A DNA stretch of 64,000 nucleotides, from NCBI GenBank assembly GCA_013365325.1, contig JABVXV010000001.1, positions 372,001-436,000 of the forward strand, read 5' to 3'. The DNA is from Dipetalonema caudispina (Eukaryota; Nematoda; Chromadorea; Rhabditida; Onchocercidae). The translations under genes and the position numbers were made by a program. Shown in pieces: positions 25,901-51,208 of this stretch; position 1 is the first letter of the stretch, and every line of letters begins with the position of its first letter. Below the pieces are notes generated by a model that saw only the letters and a program-made list of their open reading frames with translations, ran no database searches and was not told the origin of the DNA.

Positions 25901-28900
25901 TATCATTCAAATATTTAAAATGATGCTTTTATCAAGAGAATAAATCAGAGTTGAAGGAGTGCCTGAAAAAGATTCTGTTTTTTAAGAAATAACTTATGAT
26001 TACTATTGACGATTCATTAGCCATATGTTAACATTAACAAATGAAAATCTATTAAAGTTATAGTTGCCAAGTTGGCTGCATGCATTCTTGGTCACACCTA
26101 GGCTAAATACAAAAATAAAATTGATACAGTCAAAACCTCTATTCATATTTCATAATTAAACAGTAAAAATTGTTTACCTTTTGTTTTTTCCTTTTCTTAT
26201 AACCAACTGCTAATTGCCAGTTCTGCCGATACATCACGTATCCAACTATGTTCCATTTAAATGCAATGCTATTCATAATGCTTAAGTGCTAAAACTATTA
26301 TTTGTTCTTGATTCTGCATTCGAATTGATCCGAACTATTTTTTCAGCAAAATGAAGAGGAAACGATACTGCAATCAAGATTATTTGATCTTCCGCTTTTC
26401 TGTCTTATCGTATTATAATATTGAAATTTGATGATTTCTTTTCAGCTTTGTTTCTCAACTTTTTAGTTAAGCGTTCGTTAATTTAATCATCTTTGAATCA
26501 CCTGAATACCGGACCAGTGACAGTTCAACATACATAGGAAAACTTGTCCAAGCTTATATTTTTTGGGCGTTTTTTTTCAATCATTCAAATATCTACCGAT
26601 GGTGTTTTGTTGGTCAATATAGAAGTGGTCATGTCATGTTGGTATCAAGATATTTATATAGTGACCAACCATTTAGCTGCAGAAAATAATCACAAGGAAT
26701 GAAGCGCTTCAGAAGAAAGCTAACTGTTCAGTGAATCAATAAGTAGTAGTCTTCTCACCTGGGAATCATCAACCAGCTATGTTACAAAAGTAACAACATT
26801 CTGCTTCCTTCGGAATAAAAGCATCAGAGAAGCACAAAGTGGAGGAAAGAATGTGTGTCGTCCTCGATCATGGCGCACATCGTGCGTCCCATTCTTCTTC
26901 GCTTTTTATGCAAACGAAGTACCCACCCGTCGTTCGTTACCTCTTCGAATACTTTTGAAGAGGGCTTGGTGAAAGAACGAATGGATACATTCATATCCAA
27001 ACCTGTAAACTAACGAATAACGTTGCAGTTGTTGTCTTTCCAGTCATCCGTTCCTCTATCGCCTGTCTCTTATTCCTTTTCAACTTTTGATGGCTATAGA
27101 AAGTACACCGTGATATCTGTTTCAATATAGACAATGTTAAAAGATGACAATATCGATTGATCTGACAATTGTAAAATTTTTTTTGAATAGAGAAAGTATT
27201 ACTTAAAATTATCTTCCTCTCTGAACAATGCAAGTATAATGTGCCTTAAGGCCAAAGAAGTTTTTCAATGCTCAGGTAATTTCTCACCATTTTTGCATTG
27301 GCTAATACTTTTGAAACTGAAATTAGTTGTCAATGTTAATCTTCCCAACTCTAATATTCATTTCAGTCAACTTTTTTCCTAATGATAAAAACATTCTCTT
27401 CTTCTGTGTATACGAGTTCCTTTCCTCTTTTTTTTTCCTTTTGTCGCACAATGAAATGTTTTTGAATAGGATATTTTCGATTTATTGCAATATTCCAACG
27501 AATTAGACGTATTTCTTAAAACTTTTAATTAATCATAAAAATTAGACGTATTCAACTTGAATACAATATACAGTATCTTTCGTATTAAGTGTGAATTTAT
27601 TCTTCCATCAGGCCTGTACAGGATCAAATCATGTTTGAAGTGGCGATGTCTTCAGTGATGAAATTATTCTGATGGTACTGTCATTTCATTAAATTCTGGA
27701 TCAACGATTAGATATTTAGAAAAGATTAACCTTCAATTCTTTCTTTCTCCTTTGACCTATTCATTTCTTTTTTTGACAACGCAAAATTTATATTCTTCTT
27801 ATTTTGTATGGGTAAAATAGCTGTTTTTCAAAAGAGTTAGTTGGTGCCACTGATTCTTCCGACAGAAATAAACTCTTTCTTCTTTGCATATTTCAAAACA
27901 AACACAGAAAATAAGAAGTGTTGAATAGCTGTAAATAAAAAGAAAAACTTGACAAAATTTTTAGACAGATGAAATCAATTTTACTTTTCAGTATTGGCGC
28001 AAATGCATGGCAAAAACGTTGTGTTTACGTTTGAAAGGAATTTCCGTGACCTTTTTCTTGCTTCCACCTTTCATTTCTCGTCCTCATCTTGATCCATATC
28101 TGATCTTTTGTTGATTGCCACACCGCGGATTTAATTCATTCATCTTGACTGATCAAACTTTCGTTTGAAAAAGCAGGTATTAAATTGATTTAGACACGTT
28201 AACACATGCCCAATACTTCCTGGATAGTTACCTATCTTAGTTTGCTGTTAAGTACTCGTGTTTTTTTAAAAAGGTGCTTAAAATTCCATAAAAACGAAAA
28301 TTTCGATAATGTATTAATTCTCATATGAAATCTTCCAAAAATATTAGTTGCTTAGAAATAAAAGTCAATTAACGGATTTCAGTAACTATATTTTGTGAGT
28401 ACTGTAAGTTAGAAAAACGAACTGATTCTTTTCCGACTTCTATTTTTAAGTGGTACCGAATTAGTTTCTTATTATCATTCCAAAATGAGCCACAGATTAA
28501 AAGCGAAGAAACTGAATAAAAGAAATTAATTGTCAAAAATGAATTTTTGTTCTCCAAAGCGATCATAATTATTATTTTAATCAGAAGATGCTTTTTAAGA
28601 TGCTTTGAGTTTAACTCTCGAATCAATTGGGTTTTAAGTTGTTCAATTTTATTTTATTCTTCTCTTTCCTTTCGATGTTATTCGGGATGTTAAAAAAAAG
28701 AAAAAAACTTGGGGATTACAAGTTAAGGTACCATTTTATCTTTGTGTTAATTTAAACAACACTTTTCTGAAGTTGAAGTTCAAATTTTTCGAAATGAATA
28801 ACTGTGAATGTTTTTTTGTAGCATTTTTTTTAAAAGAAAATTTATTTAACAAATTTCTGCAAAAGAATTTGACATCACAAATAATGATGATGCCTCGATT

Positions 28901-31900
28901 AATAGTGATGAATAGTTCTGGACATTTCCTTTTGTTTCTCATTATTATGCTGAAGACCTTTCAGTATCATTCCCAAATATTTCTTCTTAAAATTGCAAGT
29001 TCCATCAATCGTTAAAGATGGCTCACATTTTCAAATAGGACATTTTCGTTTTTTAGTTTTCATATGATTTAAGGTTATGTCTATCTTCCTTTTGCTTGTT
29101 GCAATTTCAACATTGTCTTAGAATCGTGCAACTTCTTGCAAAATATAATTTTTGTGAGCTTCTTGAAATAGACTCACAAATGATTCCGCCTAATCTATAT
29201 ATTATTTAAACAATCAATGTTTTGTTCAAAAGTTTGAAAGTTAAAGGTTGCTCATTTTTATCCTTCCTCCTCCATGGTACAGAATTCGTGTGGTGATGAT
29301 GAAAATTTAATTCAATAAATTAAAACTTTGTTGTTGGCTCGTTTTAAGATGCATATTGTGCAGTATATAGCAATGTTGTTTTATCACACTTTTAGTGTAT
29401 TAATGTTTTTTCTTCCAAACATTTTTGCTAAATTTCAATTAGTTTTTTTTGAGTTAATTTCTGCAAAATGTTTTTAAACCAATTTACCAAATTAGTATCT
29501 TCTTGAGATTAACGGAATAAGAATCGAGAAAGACAGTGCGTAAAATAAAAGAAAATGAAACGAAAAGATAGTGATAGTTACCATTCAGTATCCACATCTT
29601 CCGGATTCATGGACAACAAATTCTTGTGATAATCATTGAGTTTCTTCAGCAACTTCCTATCTTATCACTCATAATCTGGTAATTTTTCTGCTAAATTTTA
29701 TCCCCTCGAAATTGCGGGACTCAACAATTTTTATTTTCTTTTAAATGACTAATTCTCATTTGTCAAATATGAAACTGAGAAAAAATTACTGAGGATTTCA
29801 ATCGGAATCATTTCATGAGTTAATCATGTCATTTTTCCAATTCTGAAATCTATTTATCGATTCATCTATTACCGAGAGATGGAATTCAAATGAAAGAATC
29901 AAAGTAGAGCTTCTACCTATACTGAATAAGATTTCCTTCATCGGGTATTTCTAAGTAGGAGGAAGGAGACTTTTCGTTAATATGCTTCAAACAAAGGTTA
30001 CTTTCTAAAATACTTTAACATTTTTATGACCGATCATCTATTTGCATAATGCGACATCAAACATCTTTCTTTTCTGAAATTTGTGTCAAAATGAGGTTAT
30101 ATTTTAAAACGAAACAGAAAGTTTTATTTTTATTGAACTAACAACAAATACTTACACGCCATGGTGTACTGCAATCTTGCATATTGAACACAATGAACAA
30201 ATCATGCAAAAAATGCATGTAAGTATGAAATAGAATGCTAGACTGTGCATAATTGTTTCTACTTGTTAACTTCTAGAACAATGCAAACATCAGGCGTTTT
30301 ATTTGATGTACTTAGTTTCCTTGAGTAACAAAAAAATCACTTTTATGATCCTTCCATTTAAACCTAAATTTATTACCTTGCTCATCTTAATTCAAGCTTT
30401 AATTTTAATTGAGCACTTTTCTCCTCCTTTTCACCACTCCTCAAATTCCTTCGTGTAAAATTATAAACTTCCTTTTCCATGAAATTTTTGAAGGCAAAAA
30501 TTTAGCATGTATTTGTTCGGAAAATAAAATGAGAAAGAGACGAAAATTAAATTTTCAGAACTTTTAATATCATGCTGTTATTGCCGAAAATCGTGCTGTG
30601 AATTACAACATGGGTGTCACAATTAGAAAAAAAAAAGAAACTATGAAAATTTGATTCTGTTTTCTTTCAATTTTTGGATCACTGATCTAACTGAGTTTTG
30701 AAAATTTTACCCTCAAACCATTTTTTAATTTATCAGTAACTCTCCACTCTTTCAGTGAATATATATCGTGGCAAGGAGAAATCGTAAATAAACGTAAGCT
30801 GCTACGCAATGTAAAATGATATTTAAGGCTTTGAGATTTACTTTTTAACGCAGAACTGATAATTTGATATCTTAAATAAATATTGATGAAATTAACTGTC
30901 GATGTTGCCAGAACAATAAGTAAAATGTTGATGTTTTAGGCATCAGCAAATGAAAATCTAACTGAATTTTTGAAATATCTCGCAAAACCCGCCACCAAAC
31001 CGAATTCAATTAAGTAATATATTACTTGTTTTCATTTCATTCATAATCGTTGTCTATCAGTAAGATATTTTGCTCATAATGTATTGAATTTTTTTCTTTG
31101 TCATGAAGTTAGAGAGACGAAAAATTAGATGATCGATATTAAAAATTAAGACTAAAAAAGTTATAACTCTTCAGGTTTCCAAAATCAAACTCGAGGTGTA
31201 TTTATAGAAATAATAATGTTTCACTTCACTAAACTCAAAAATAATAACGACTATTTTTCGAACTACACTGATAATCGTAAGCTCACTAAATTAACAATTA
31301 CATTTTCTTCAAAAAAGTTAAAATATTCCTCACGAAGAAAAGTGTAAAAAACTTCCAAGGCTTTATTTCAGTTCGTATCTCTAAAAATAGCAATGTTAAG
31401 TTATTCATAACAATTATGGAAGTCAGATAATGAATGAAAGTGGAAGATCTGAATCGATTCTGAAACTGAACAAATCATTTCTATCTTACAACAAATGAAA
31501 ATGAAATGAATGTAGAAGTGTGGAGTAAAAATGACTTCACATCAGAAGCATAGCCCTTTGTTGGGAAAGGTTTCTACAGTCTATGTTTAATATCACTTCT
31601 CTTGCACGACACATCTTTTACATCACTAATAATACAACAATTGATAAGCATTCATTCCTACTCTCTGTCAAATCTTTCATCAACAACTCATTGCTCATTC
31701 AAAACGTCTTACCTTTACATCAAGAAGAAAATTATCCCAACGTTGATCTATATTCCTTTATAATATTTCTTGCATGCATACATCTATTTATATGTATCGC
31801 TACTGCACAAACGATGATAATATTAAGTCGAGCAACACGTTGATTTGAAAATCCTTCTAAAATATAAGTTTTTTGAAGATTTTCCCGTAGAAAATATGGA

Positions 31901-33665
31901 TGTTTTATCTCACGAAAGATCAGAAGAATACAGCAGGGTGAGTGATAGATTGAGAACCAACCATATGATTAATTTAAATCGATAGTGAAATTGAAAGTGA
32001 AGAAAGGGGAATAGCTGCCTTTCAGATCTATTTGATGATTGTTGGATATTGAAATTTACGGAAATCCTATAAGTTGAAATAGTTTTAGCATATAAGTGAT
32101 GATGTTTTGAAGCGCTTGAGAAACTAAAGTCCTCTAAGGTGTAATTTTTCCTTAGCTTAATTAATTAGGTATAAATCATCAAATTAACGATTTCACATTA
32201 TGAATATTTTCAACAATGATTTTACAGTTCCATGCTTTTTTCACTGACGAGTGAATGCAAAAGAGATCCGAATATTAGGAGGTATAGACAAATAGCAAAA
32301 TGAAAAATCTTTTTAAATATTTTTACACTTCAAAAATTTTTTCATTTTTAAAAGATCAAATTTGCATAAAATTGGTAGTTTATTATGTAAACAATGAATA
32401 GGACTTCTTCATTCTACTCTTAGAATTTTGCTGATTATGTGACAGCTTTCGTATAATTATCATTTAAAATAGATGATTTCATTTCTATCCCGATCGTTTC
32501 TCTTAGAATTTTTCAACTTCCTGATGATTAAAATATGAACTTGCGGAAGTTCAATTGTTTGATACACTACTGAGATAACATCACTTTTCTTATGTCATAA
32601 TCTCGGAATCATAGTTTTGCATTAATATCGTTAATTGGCATTATATTTTCAACGTGAGTTGGTACCAACGTGATTTTTAATCCAATTTATTTTGTATTAA
32701 ATTTAATTATCTATCAACTAAAAAAAACCCTTTTCAAAAAAGTAAAACTTAATGCATTCATCTTTATTAGCAAATATGAAAACCAACGATAAAAAGGTCA
32801 CGGATATGAACTCAATAAAAGGACAAATATTTATAAATGAAGAGTATAAGTCTCTTTCTTTGTTACATTCTCTTCTATTTGAATTTTCAATAACTGTGAA
32901 ATTCTCGAATTGAAATTGTTTCTAAGTTGATAGTAAGATTGAACAATCTTTTAAATCTATGGTTGAAATTTATCATGCAAATATATTCAAAACTTCTTCC
33001 TATTTGCTCTTCCAGAAAATCAGATTTGGGAAAGTTTTGTGATTAATTGAGGAGCAAACTGGGTGAAGTGATCAAAATAAAAGTGAGAAAGTGTTTACAA
33101 CCAATAAGGCTTAATTAAACATTCAAATACCAATACCGCTCGATGTCTAATGAAGTTTGAAATTGGGCTGGTTTTGACAATTGTGGAGCTTTTATACTTT
33201 GCGTGATTTGCGTGTAAATATGCACATGAATGACGTAAATATATAAATAAACTGAGCTTCAATACTGTTCATTCTTTGCGGCTTGTTGCTGCTGTGTGGT
33301 TTCTTCTACTTTGATTGTTATCAGTAAACGATTGATATTTACCGGCTGTTTAGGGAGTTGCAGAGTAGAGAAAGAGCAAAAGTCTGCAATATTCCACATT
33401 TTTTGGCTAATAGTGCCAATATTTTGAAGCAATTTCTGTAGGATTTACGGTATATAGTTATAAATTATTTTGAATAAAACCAAAGAACTTAATAGAAGTT
33501 AGGAAAAGAGCAATAAAAAAGAAAAAACTTTTTAGCATTTTTCTTCATTTGAAACAAGTTTGATATAAAAAATTGAATTTGGTCATTTTCTTTGCTTAAA
33601 GCGTTTACTTTCTCAAAATTTTATTTCTGAACCATTTAAGATCACAAGCATTTCTTATTTTGCAG
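22945..33665. other. 10.7 kb gene-poor interval upstream of the EGF receptor gene
   Basis: No gene can be supported. A 128-codon T-rich open frame at 23093-23479 probably lies in the katanin 3' UTR. A 79-codon minus-strand frame at 24240-24479 has a fairly balanced composition but no partner exon was found. A GC-richer patch at about 26800-26990 contains two small hairpins. The rest is AT-rich with homopolymer runs. The let-23 promoter should lie at its right end. Confidence 0.55.
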
Positions 33666-33727
33666 TTGATGAATCCGATCTGGAGAGGAAGTTTGCAGGA
33701 AAATTACCACTCATAATCGTTTTCAAG
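33666..33727 (+). other. Exon-like segment just upstream of the let-23 start
   Basis: The 62 bases are bounded by TATTTTGCAG and GTATGT, near-ideal nematode splice sites, and the next acceptor (33892) lies 28 bases before the let-23 ATG. It may be a 5' UTR exon; it then holds a complete 15-codon upstream frame beginning ATGAATCCG. Alternatively the frame DESDLERKFAG... would end TV-stop just after the next acceptor, making it the tail of an unknown upstream gene. It cannot extend LET-23, because the frame leading into its ATG has a stop. Confidence 0.4.
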
Positions 33728-33885
33728 GTATGTATTCCTGAAATGAGATAAAAAGTTTATGATAATAAAAAAGTTGAGAAGAGAAATTAAAGAATCTTCA
33801 TGTTGTAATGCCTTTTCCAAACTTTTATTTGCTTCGAAACTGAACTCTCAATTGTGTCTTTCATTTTCGATGTGTGAGATAAATA

Positions 33886-33892
33886 ATTTCAG
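33886..33892 (+). other. 3' splice site 28 bases before the let-23 ATG (trans- or cis-splice acceptor)
   Basis: AATTTCAG immediately precedes a 28-base leader ending at the ATG at 33921. In nematodes such a site may accept a spliced leader, or join the exon-like segment ending at 33727. Confidence 0.5.
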
Positions 33893-33920
33893 ACAGTGTA
33901 ATATATCTGTACATCCATCA

Positions 33921-46654
<12,734 letters not shown>

Positions 46655-49600
46655 TATTGGAAATGGGAAATAAGTGTTTCAAGTTCTTTAAGTTAGCAGG
46701 TTATCGATGAAGAGAAAATAATAGCTTAATTTTCGGATGCCATAAATACAGGGTCTTGGTAAACTAGGCTTTTAAATATAATACAATTTAAATGATTATT
46801 AAAGAAATCGGTTTATCTTATTTTCTTATTTTAATGTGAAGATTTTGTTTCGCAATTGTGAAATAGAACAAACACCGCAAAATTCATAAAAATGGCATAC
46901 TGTTTGATATATTTCATTTTTATTTTTTAATGACATGTTTGAAACCTCAATTTCTCCTCTAAACTTCATTTAAAAGTCTCCAAGGCCTCTACAAGTTGCA
47001 ATAATTGTTCTAGAATTTTCGATAAGGCTCATTTATATGATTTCATGTAATGATCTTCAATTGCTCTATCTTTCAGATAAGCGGCCCGAAGCTGTACATT
47101 TATTTGATTGTATGATAAAATTGTAATTGGTTTTTGACGATATAATTTTATAAATGCATTTGTCATAAATTACGTGTTAATATTAATAATTTGTAGTATT
47201 TAAATTAAGTTCGTGAAAATCATTAAATTTTAATTCGTATAAATTATGTGCAAAAAAATAGGATGACAATATTTTGCTAAATCATGTAAGGGGTAATTAT
47301 GAAAACATATTACTTTGAAAGTTTTAGTTTTCAAAAAAAATCTGATGTATGGTTAGTTTGAGATGATTATGGAAAAGTGAAATTCAAAATTTCATAAAGG
47401 AAAAAAAATATCCGGAGGAAAGATCGTGTGGATATTTTTTAACATCGGCCGAAACTGTTTTGACTACAGAAAATCTCCAGTTATAAAATTCTATTAGTGA
47501 TCTTGCAAAGTTAATATAGTTACTACTTATTTCCCTAAAGTCTTTGAATTTCAATTTAAGACACAGCTACACAAAAGCATATCAAAGTTCTCCGTAGGAT
47601 GATATGGATAGATAAAGATAATGGGTCAGTATTCCTGTGGCAGACTTTTTGGTGGTAGGAATACTCGCAAGTCTGAAATTTTTTTTTCAATGACAAAAAC
47701 TAAGCAGAGGATTAGTTACATAAAATTTGAAAGGATATTTCAACATTTTTGTAAAAACCCGTTAAGTTCAGTTTATGTATTTTCTGTGATTTCATTGTTG
47801 ACACTTAAAGATGCTTCTCAAAATTATTTCGAATTAAATTAGATGCAATTTTCCTAACAAATTTGCTAATAAGAGGCCGTATTGATTGACTTTCAAATTT
47901 GGTAATAAAAAGGTATCTTTTAGGCTTGGATGGAGGTCATAATATATTTTTGAGTGGAATTCAGCATAAGGGCAATGTATGGAAAATCTTTTCATATAAT
48001 TTTTTGGAACATACTAAATTAAAAATTAAGTGGAGAAAGTGCAAAATAGAAGGAGTAATGAATTTCAACAAAACTAAGATGACGTAGTGAATGCAAGGGA
48101 ACTAAGTTGGATGTTCGTTTCATTCAAATTCAAAACTTCTCTTTTCAAATTTGTTATCAGAGTTGGTTGGTTTCATTTCTCTTTCATACATCATGCAAAA
48201 TGAACTTTCGTACTAATATCTTTTGAATGCATTTTGAATAGTTGTAACACTATCAGTACTGAAATCAAACTCAGTAGTGACAGTACCGGTGGTCCTTTCA
48301 AAGTACTTGTGTACTATAAAATAGCTTCTCCTTGAGAAATATGAAGTACGAAAGTTTATTTAACTTCACTATGATGACCTTTCATTCACTTTAAAGTTTC
48401 ATTCATTTTGAGATTTCAATATTTCGATCACTTCAATTATACGAATAAAATGTATGAAGTACGAACTCTATGATCTCTTGTAATATTGATGAAGTGAGAT
48501 TAAAATTTACTTTATATTATCGAAGTAATTTTACAGTAATCAGAGAGAGTTCTGTTGAAGTATCACCAGATATCTCTTTCTGCAGAGATCTTTTTTAAAT
48601 TAAACGACAATTATAGCAGTTTTAAAACCAAAATTTGCAGAAGTGGGGTGAAATTTCAAGTCAAAAATATCTTTTTAATTTATGCATAGCAAAATAATTC
48701 GTTGCTTAGTGAATAGCTAACAGTGTTATTAACCTTTATCTCTAGGATATCATTTGCCGAAAGCTTCCGGATTCAGTAATAGCTTAACTTATTTCCCCTG
48801 ACACTCTCTATCCTTCTTTCACCATTTTCTCTTTACGGTTTGAAAATTTGTCGTAAACCATTCTATCTATACATCACTTTTACTCGAAATCGATTAAGAA
48901 AATTGAAACAGTTTTCCTCTCATTTCCACAATTAATGAAATGAATTTATTATTAGATGTTGCATGAACTGTCGTTTAGATCTATCAAGCCTCTTTGAAAT
49001 TTAATGAATACTTTTTCGTTTACTGACTTTTGCTGATTAATTAGTCATTGTTACGATTTTGCTTTTATATTGACCGATAAATAACCTCTTGAATATTCCT
49101 TTTAGATATATGTTCGTTTTTATTTATAGGACAGACTGCTCACTTCGAAAATTCGGATATTTCTGTATTTTTAAACTTGAATGATTTGGACCAATTTTTG
49201 AAATCTACATATTATGAATTTAAGACGTTATCAGAAGTGCCTTTGTCGCTTTGATGTCAGATGATATTTCAAGAATGTGCTTTTGAAGTGAGAATTTCAA
49301 TTTTCAATAATGTGATTTGGGAATTTAACATATTTCTTTGTGATTGTTCTGGAAAAATTCACGCCGAATTCATATTTTTCTTGCAAGTGCTCTTATCAAA
49401 AAGCGTAGATTCGTTTTGATTGGAATACTTTGAAGAAATAATGTATTGGAAGAAATATTTTCAGAGATAGACCGTCGGTTATTTTATAATGCTCAATATT
49501 TTCAAGAATAGATCAGATATTTAGATACTCCAGAAATATTCTTTAAATTTGCCACAGTTTATTTTTTCGTTAAAGTTTTTGAGCCTTTCTTCAAATCTAT

Positions 49601-50366
49601 TTCTGCAGCAAGGAAATTGTATTTGGAATAATACAAATAATTAATTAAATAGGAAATAATTCCTTTTGATTTCACCATATCACACTGAAATAGCTTAATA
49701 TTTAAAACAGATTTTCCAAGTTTAATTTGAATTTAATTTCCAACAACACACTGAATTGATTGACCATAGCTTCCCATAAACCTATTTAGAACACCCGGCA
49801 TATACTGATGACCGTAACAATGTTTACCCACTTTAATGAGTGAGAGATCATTATCGGTATGTATCGTACAACGAAGAGACAGACTATCGACAACTTCTGC
49901 TATCCTCCTTTCTAATCATTTTCATCTTTTCATTTCTTGCCATTTTCTTTCTTAAATAGAATATTTTCAAAAAAAAAAAAAAAAAATCTTTGCTTTCATA
50001 CGATCAATCTATGAGATTTGTAATCAGTTCAGCTTTTGATGATCATTTATAGCACCATGTACTGCCAAATCGTTTTTTCTCTGAGTCCAGAACAATCTCT
50101 TGATATTGATCTTGTTGAAGAAAAAAGGAAGGGATAAGGTCATTCTTTGTATACTACAGAATTTGAATCTGACAATGGTTACCTTTTTTGAAGAGTATTA
50201 ATAGCCTAGCTAAAGTTCAATATCTGAATTCCAATTTAAATATCAACCTGAATTTTGCACATTCCTTCAATTCCTTCAATTCTCACACATACGACGTGTA
50301 ACTTCATTTTATGATTAAGCAAAAATGACATTCGATGGCTCAAACTGCGCAATTCATTGATAAATT
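46655..50366. other. 3.7 kb interval after let-23
   Basis: It contains the let-23 3' UTR and AT-rich DNA. Open frames of 60-70 codons near 47621 and 47899 have no supporting splice sites or recognisable sequence. A 16-base poly-A run is near 49971. I see no gene. Confidence 0.55.
46798..46803 (+). terminator. Candidate poly(A) signal ATTAAA of let-23
   Basis: ATTAAA lies 144 bases after the let-23 stop codon. No AATAAA was seen closer. The 3' end is not otherwise defined. Confidence 0.35.
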
Positions 50367-50895
50367 ATGGACGAAGATACCGTAAAAGTCATAAAAAATA
50401 TCATTACATCGCTGGAGAGAGACCTTCATGCTCACAAGGGTTTGGTATATTGCAAGGCCTTTATTACATTCCGAAAAAAAAAAAAAAAAACACGTTTTAA
50501 AGTAGGCCAATTGATTGATTTTTCGGGCTCTTAGAAGAGCTTTTTGAGGCATTTGAAATGTTTCACTGCAGCCAACAGGGAAATCCTTGATTTTGCAATG
50601 ATGGAATGAACAATGTGGGAGAATATTTTATGATTCATTCACTCTTATACTATCAGATTGCTTTTGGGAATTTGCTTATCAAATCAGTTATCAAGCAAAG
50701 CAAGTGAAAAAAATTAATTAGGTAATTTTTGCAGATAGGATGGAAAAGATTCTGTCCAGGCAAGACGAATTACAGAAGCGGCTAACCGAAGCGGAAGAAC
50801 AAGCACTTGAGATAGCTGATCTAAAAAAGGAATATGAAATGGTACTTGCGGAGAATGAACTTTTGAAACGGCAGCTCGAACAATACAGGATATGA
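50367..50895 (+). CDS. Small coiled-coil protein, 77 residues, two exons, unidentified
   Basis: Exon 1 is 50367-50439 and exon 2 is 50735-50895 (TGA). The donor AAGG|GTTTGG and acceptor TTTTTGCAG join in phase through a split Asp codon. The protein starts MDEDTVKVIKNIITSLERDL and continues with almost uninterrupted Glu/Lys/Leu heptads (EKILSRQDELQKRL, AENELLKRQLEQYRI), so most of it should be one long coiled coil; there is no signal peptide or membrane segment. I do not recognise a family. The start is the first in-frame ATG with good coding character on a two-exon model whose composition is unlike the AT-rich flanks; a short unrelated upstream frame (ATG near 50325) ends before it. It converges on the collagen gene, whose stop codon is 313 bases away on the other strand. 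Confidence 0.68.
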
Positions 50896-51208
50896 TACGA
50901 CAGTTCCACCTGCTTATCTTATCTTTATTCAGTTGCATTTCGCTTCACCAAATTTCCTCCTTTTTTTATCAACCCTTAGAAATTCTCTTTATCCAACAAA
51001 TCTTGCATTATTTCGAGGTTTGCGAAATTAAAATTTACGAAACTAGAGTTAGAATTAATTTCATGCCAAGAGAATGCTGAAAATTTCATCACAAGTTAAC
51101 AGGCTTGACCGATAAATATTTGTATCTTTCATACTGTTTCTCTGTATTTTCCACATCTTTAAAGCTAGTTTTTATCACTATATTTTTTATAACGAGTGTG
51201 TCGTACCT

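Noticed and set aside
31583..31843. 86-codon + strand frame with a hydrophobic stretch
   Set aside because: AT-rich composition, no splice sites tied to it, and no recognised domain; likely chance.
50714..50938. Two minus-strand frames over the coiled-coil exon
   Set aside because: They are antisense shadows of the + strand coding exon at 50735-50895.
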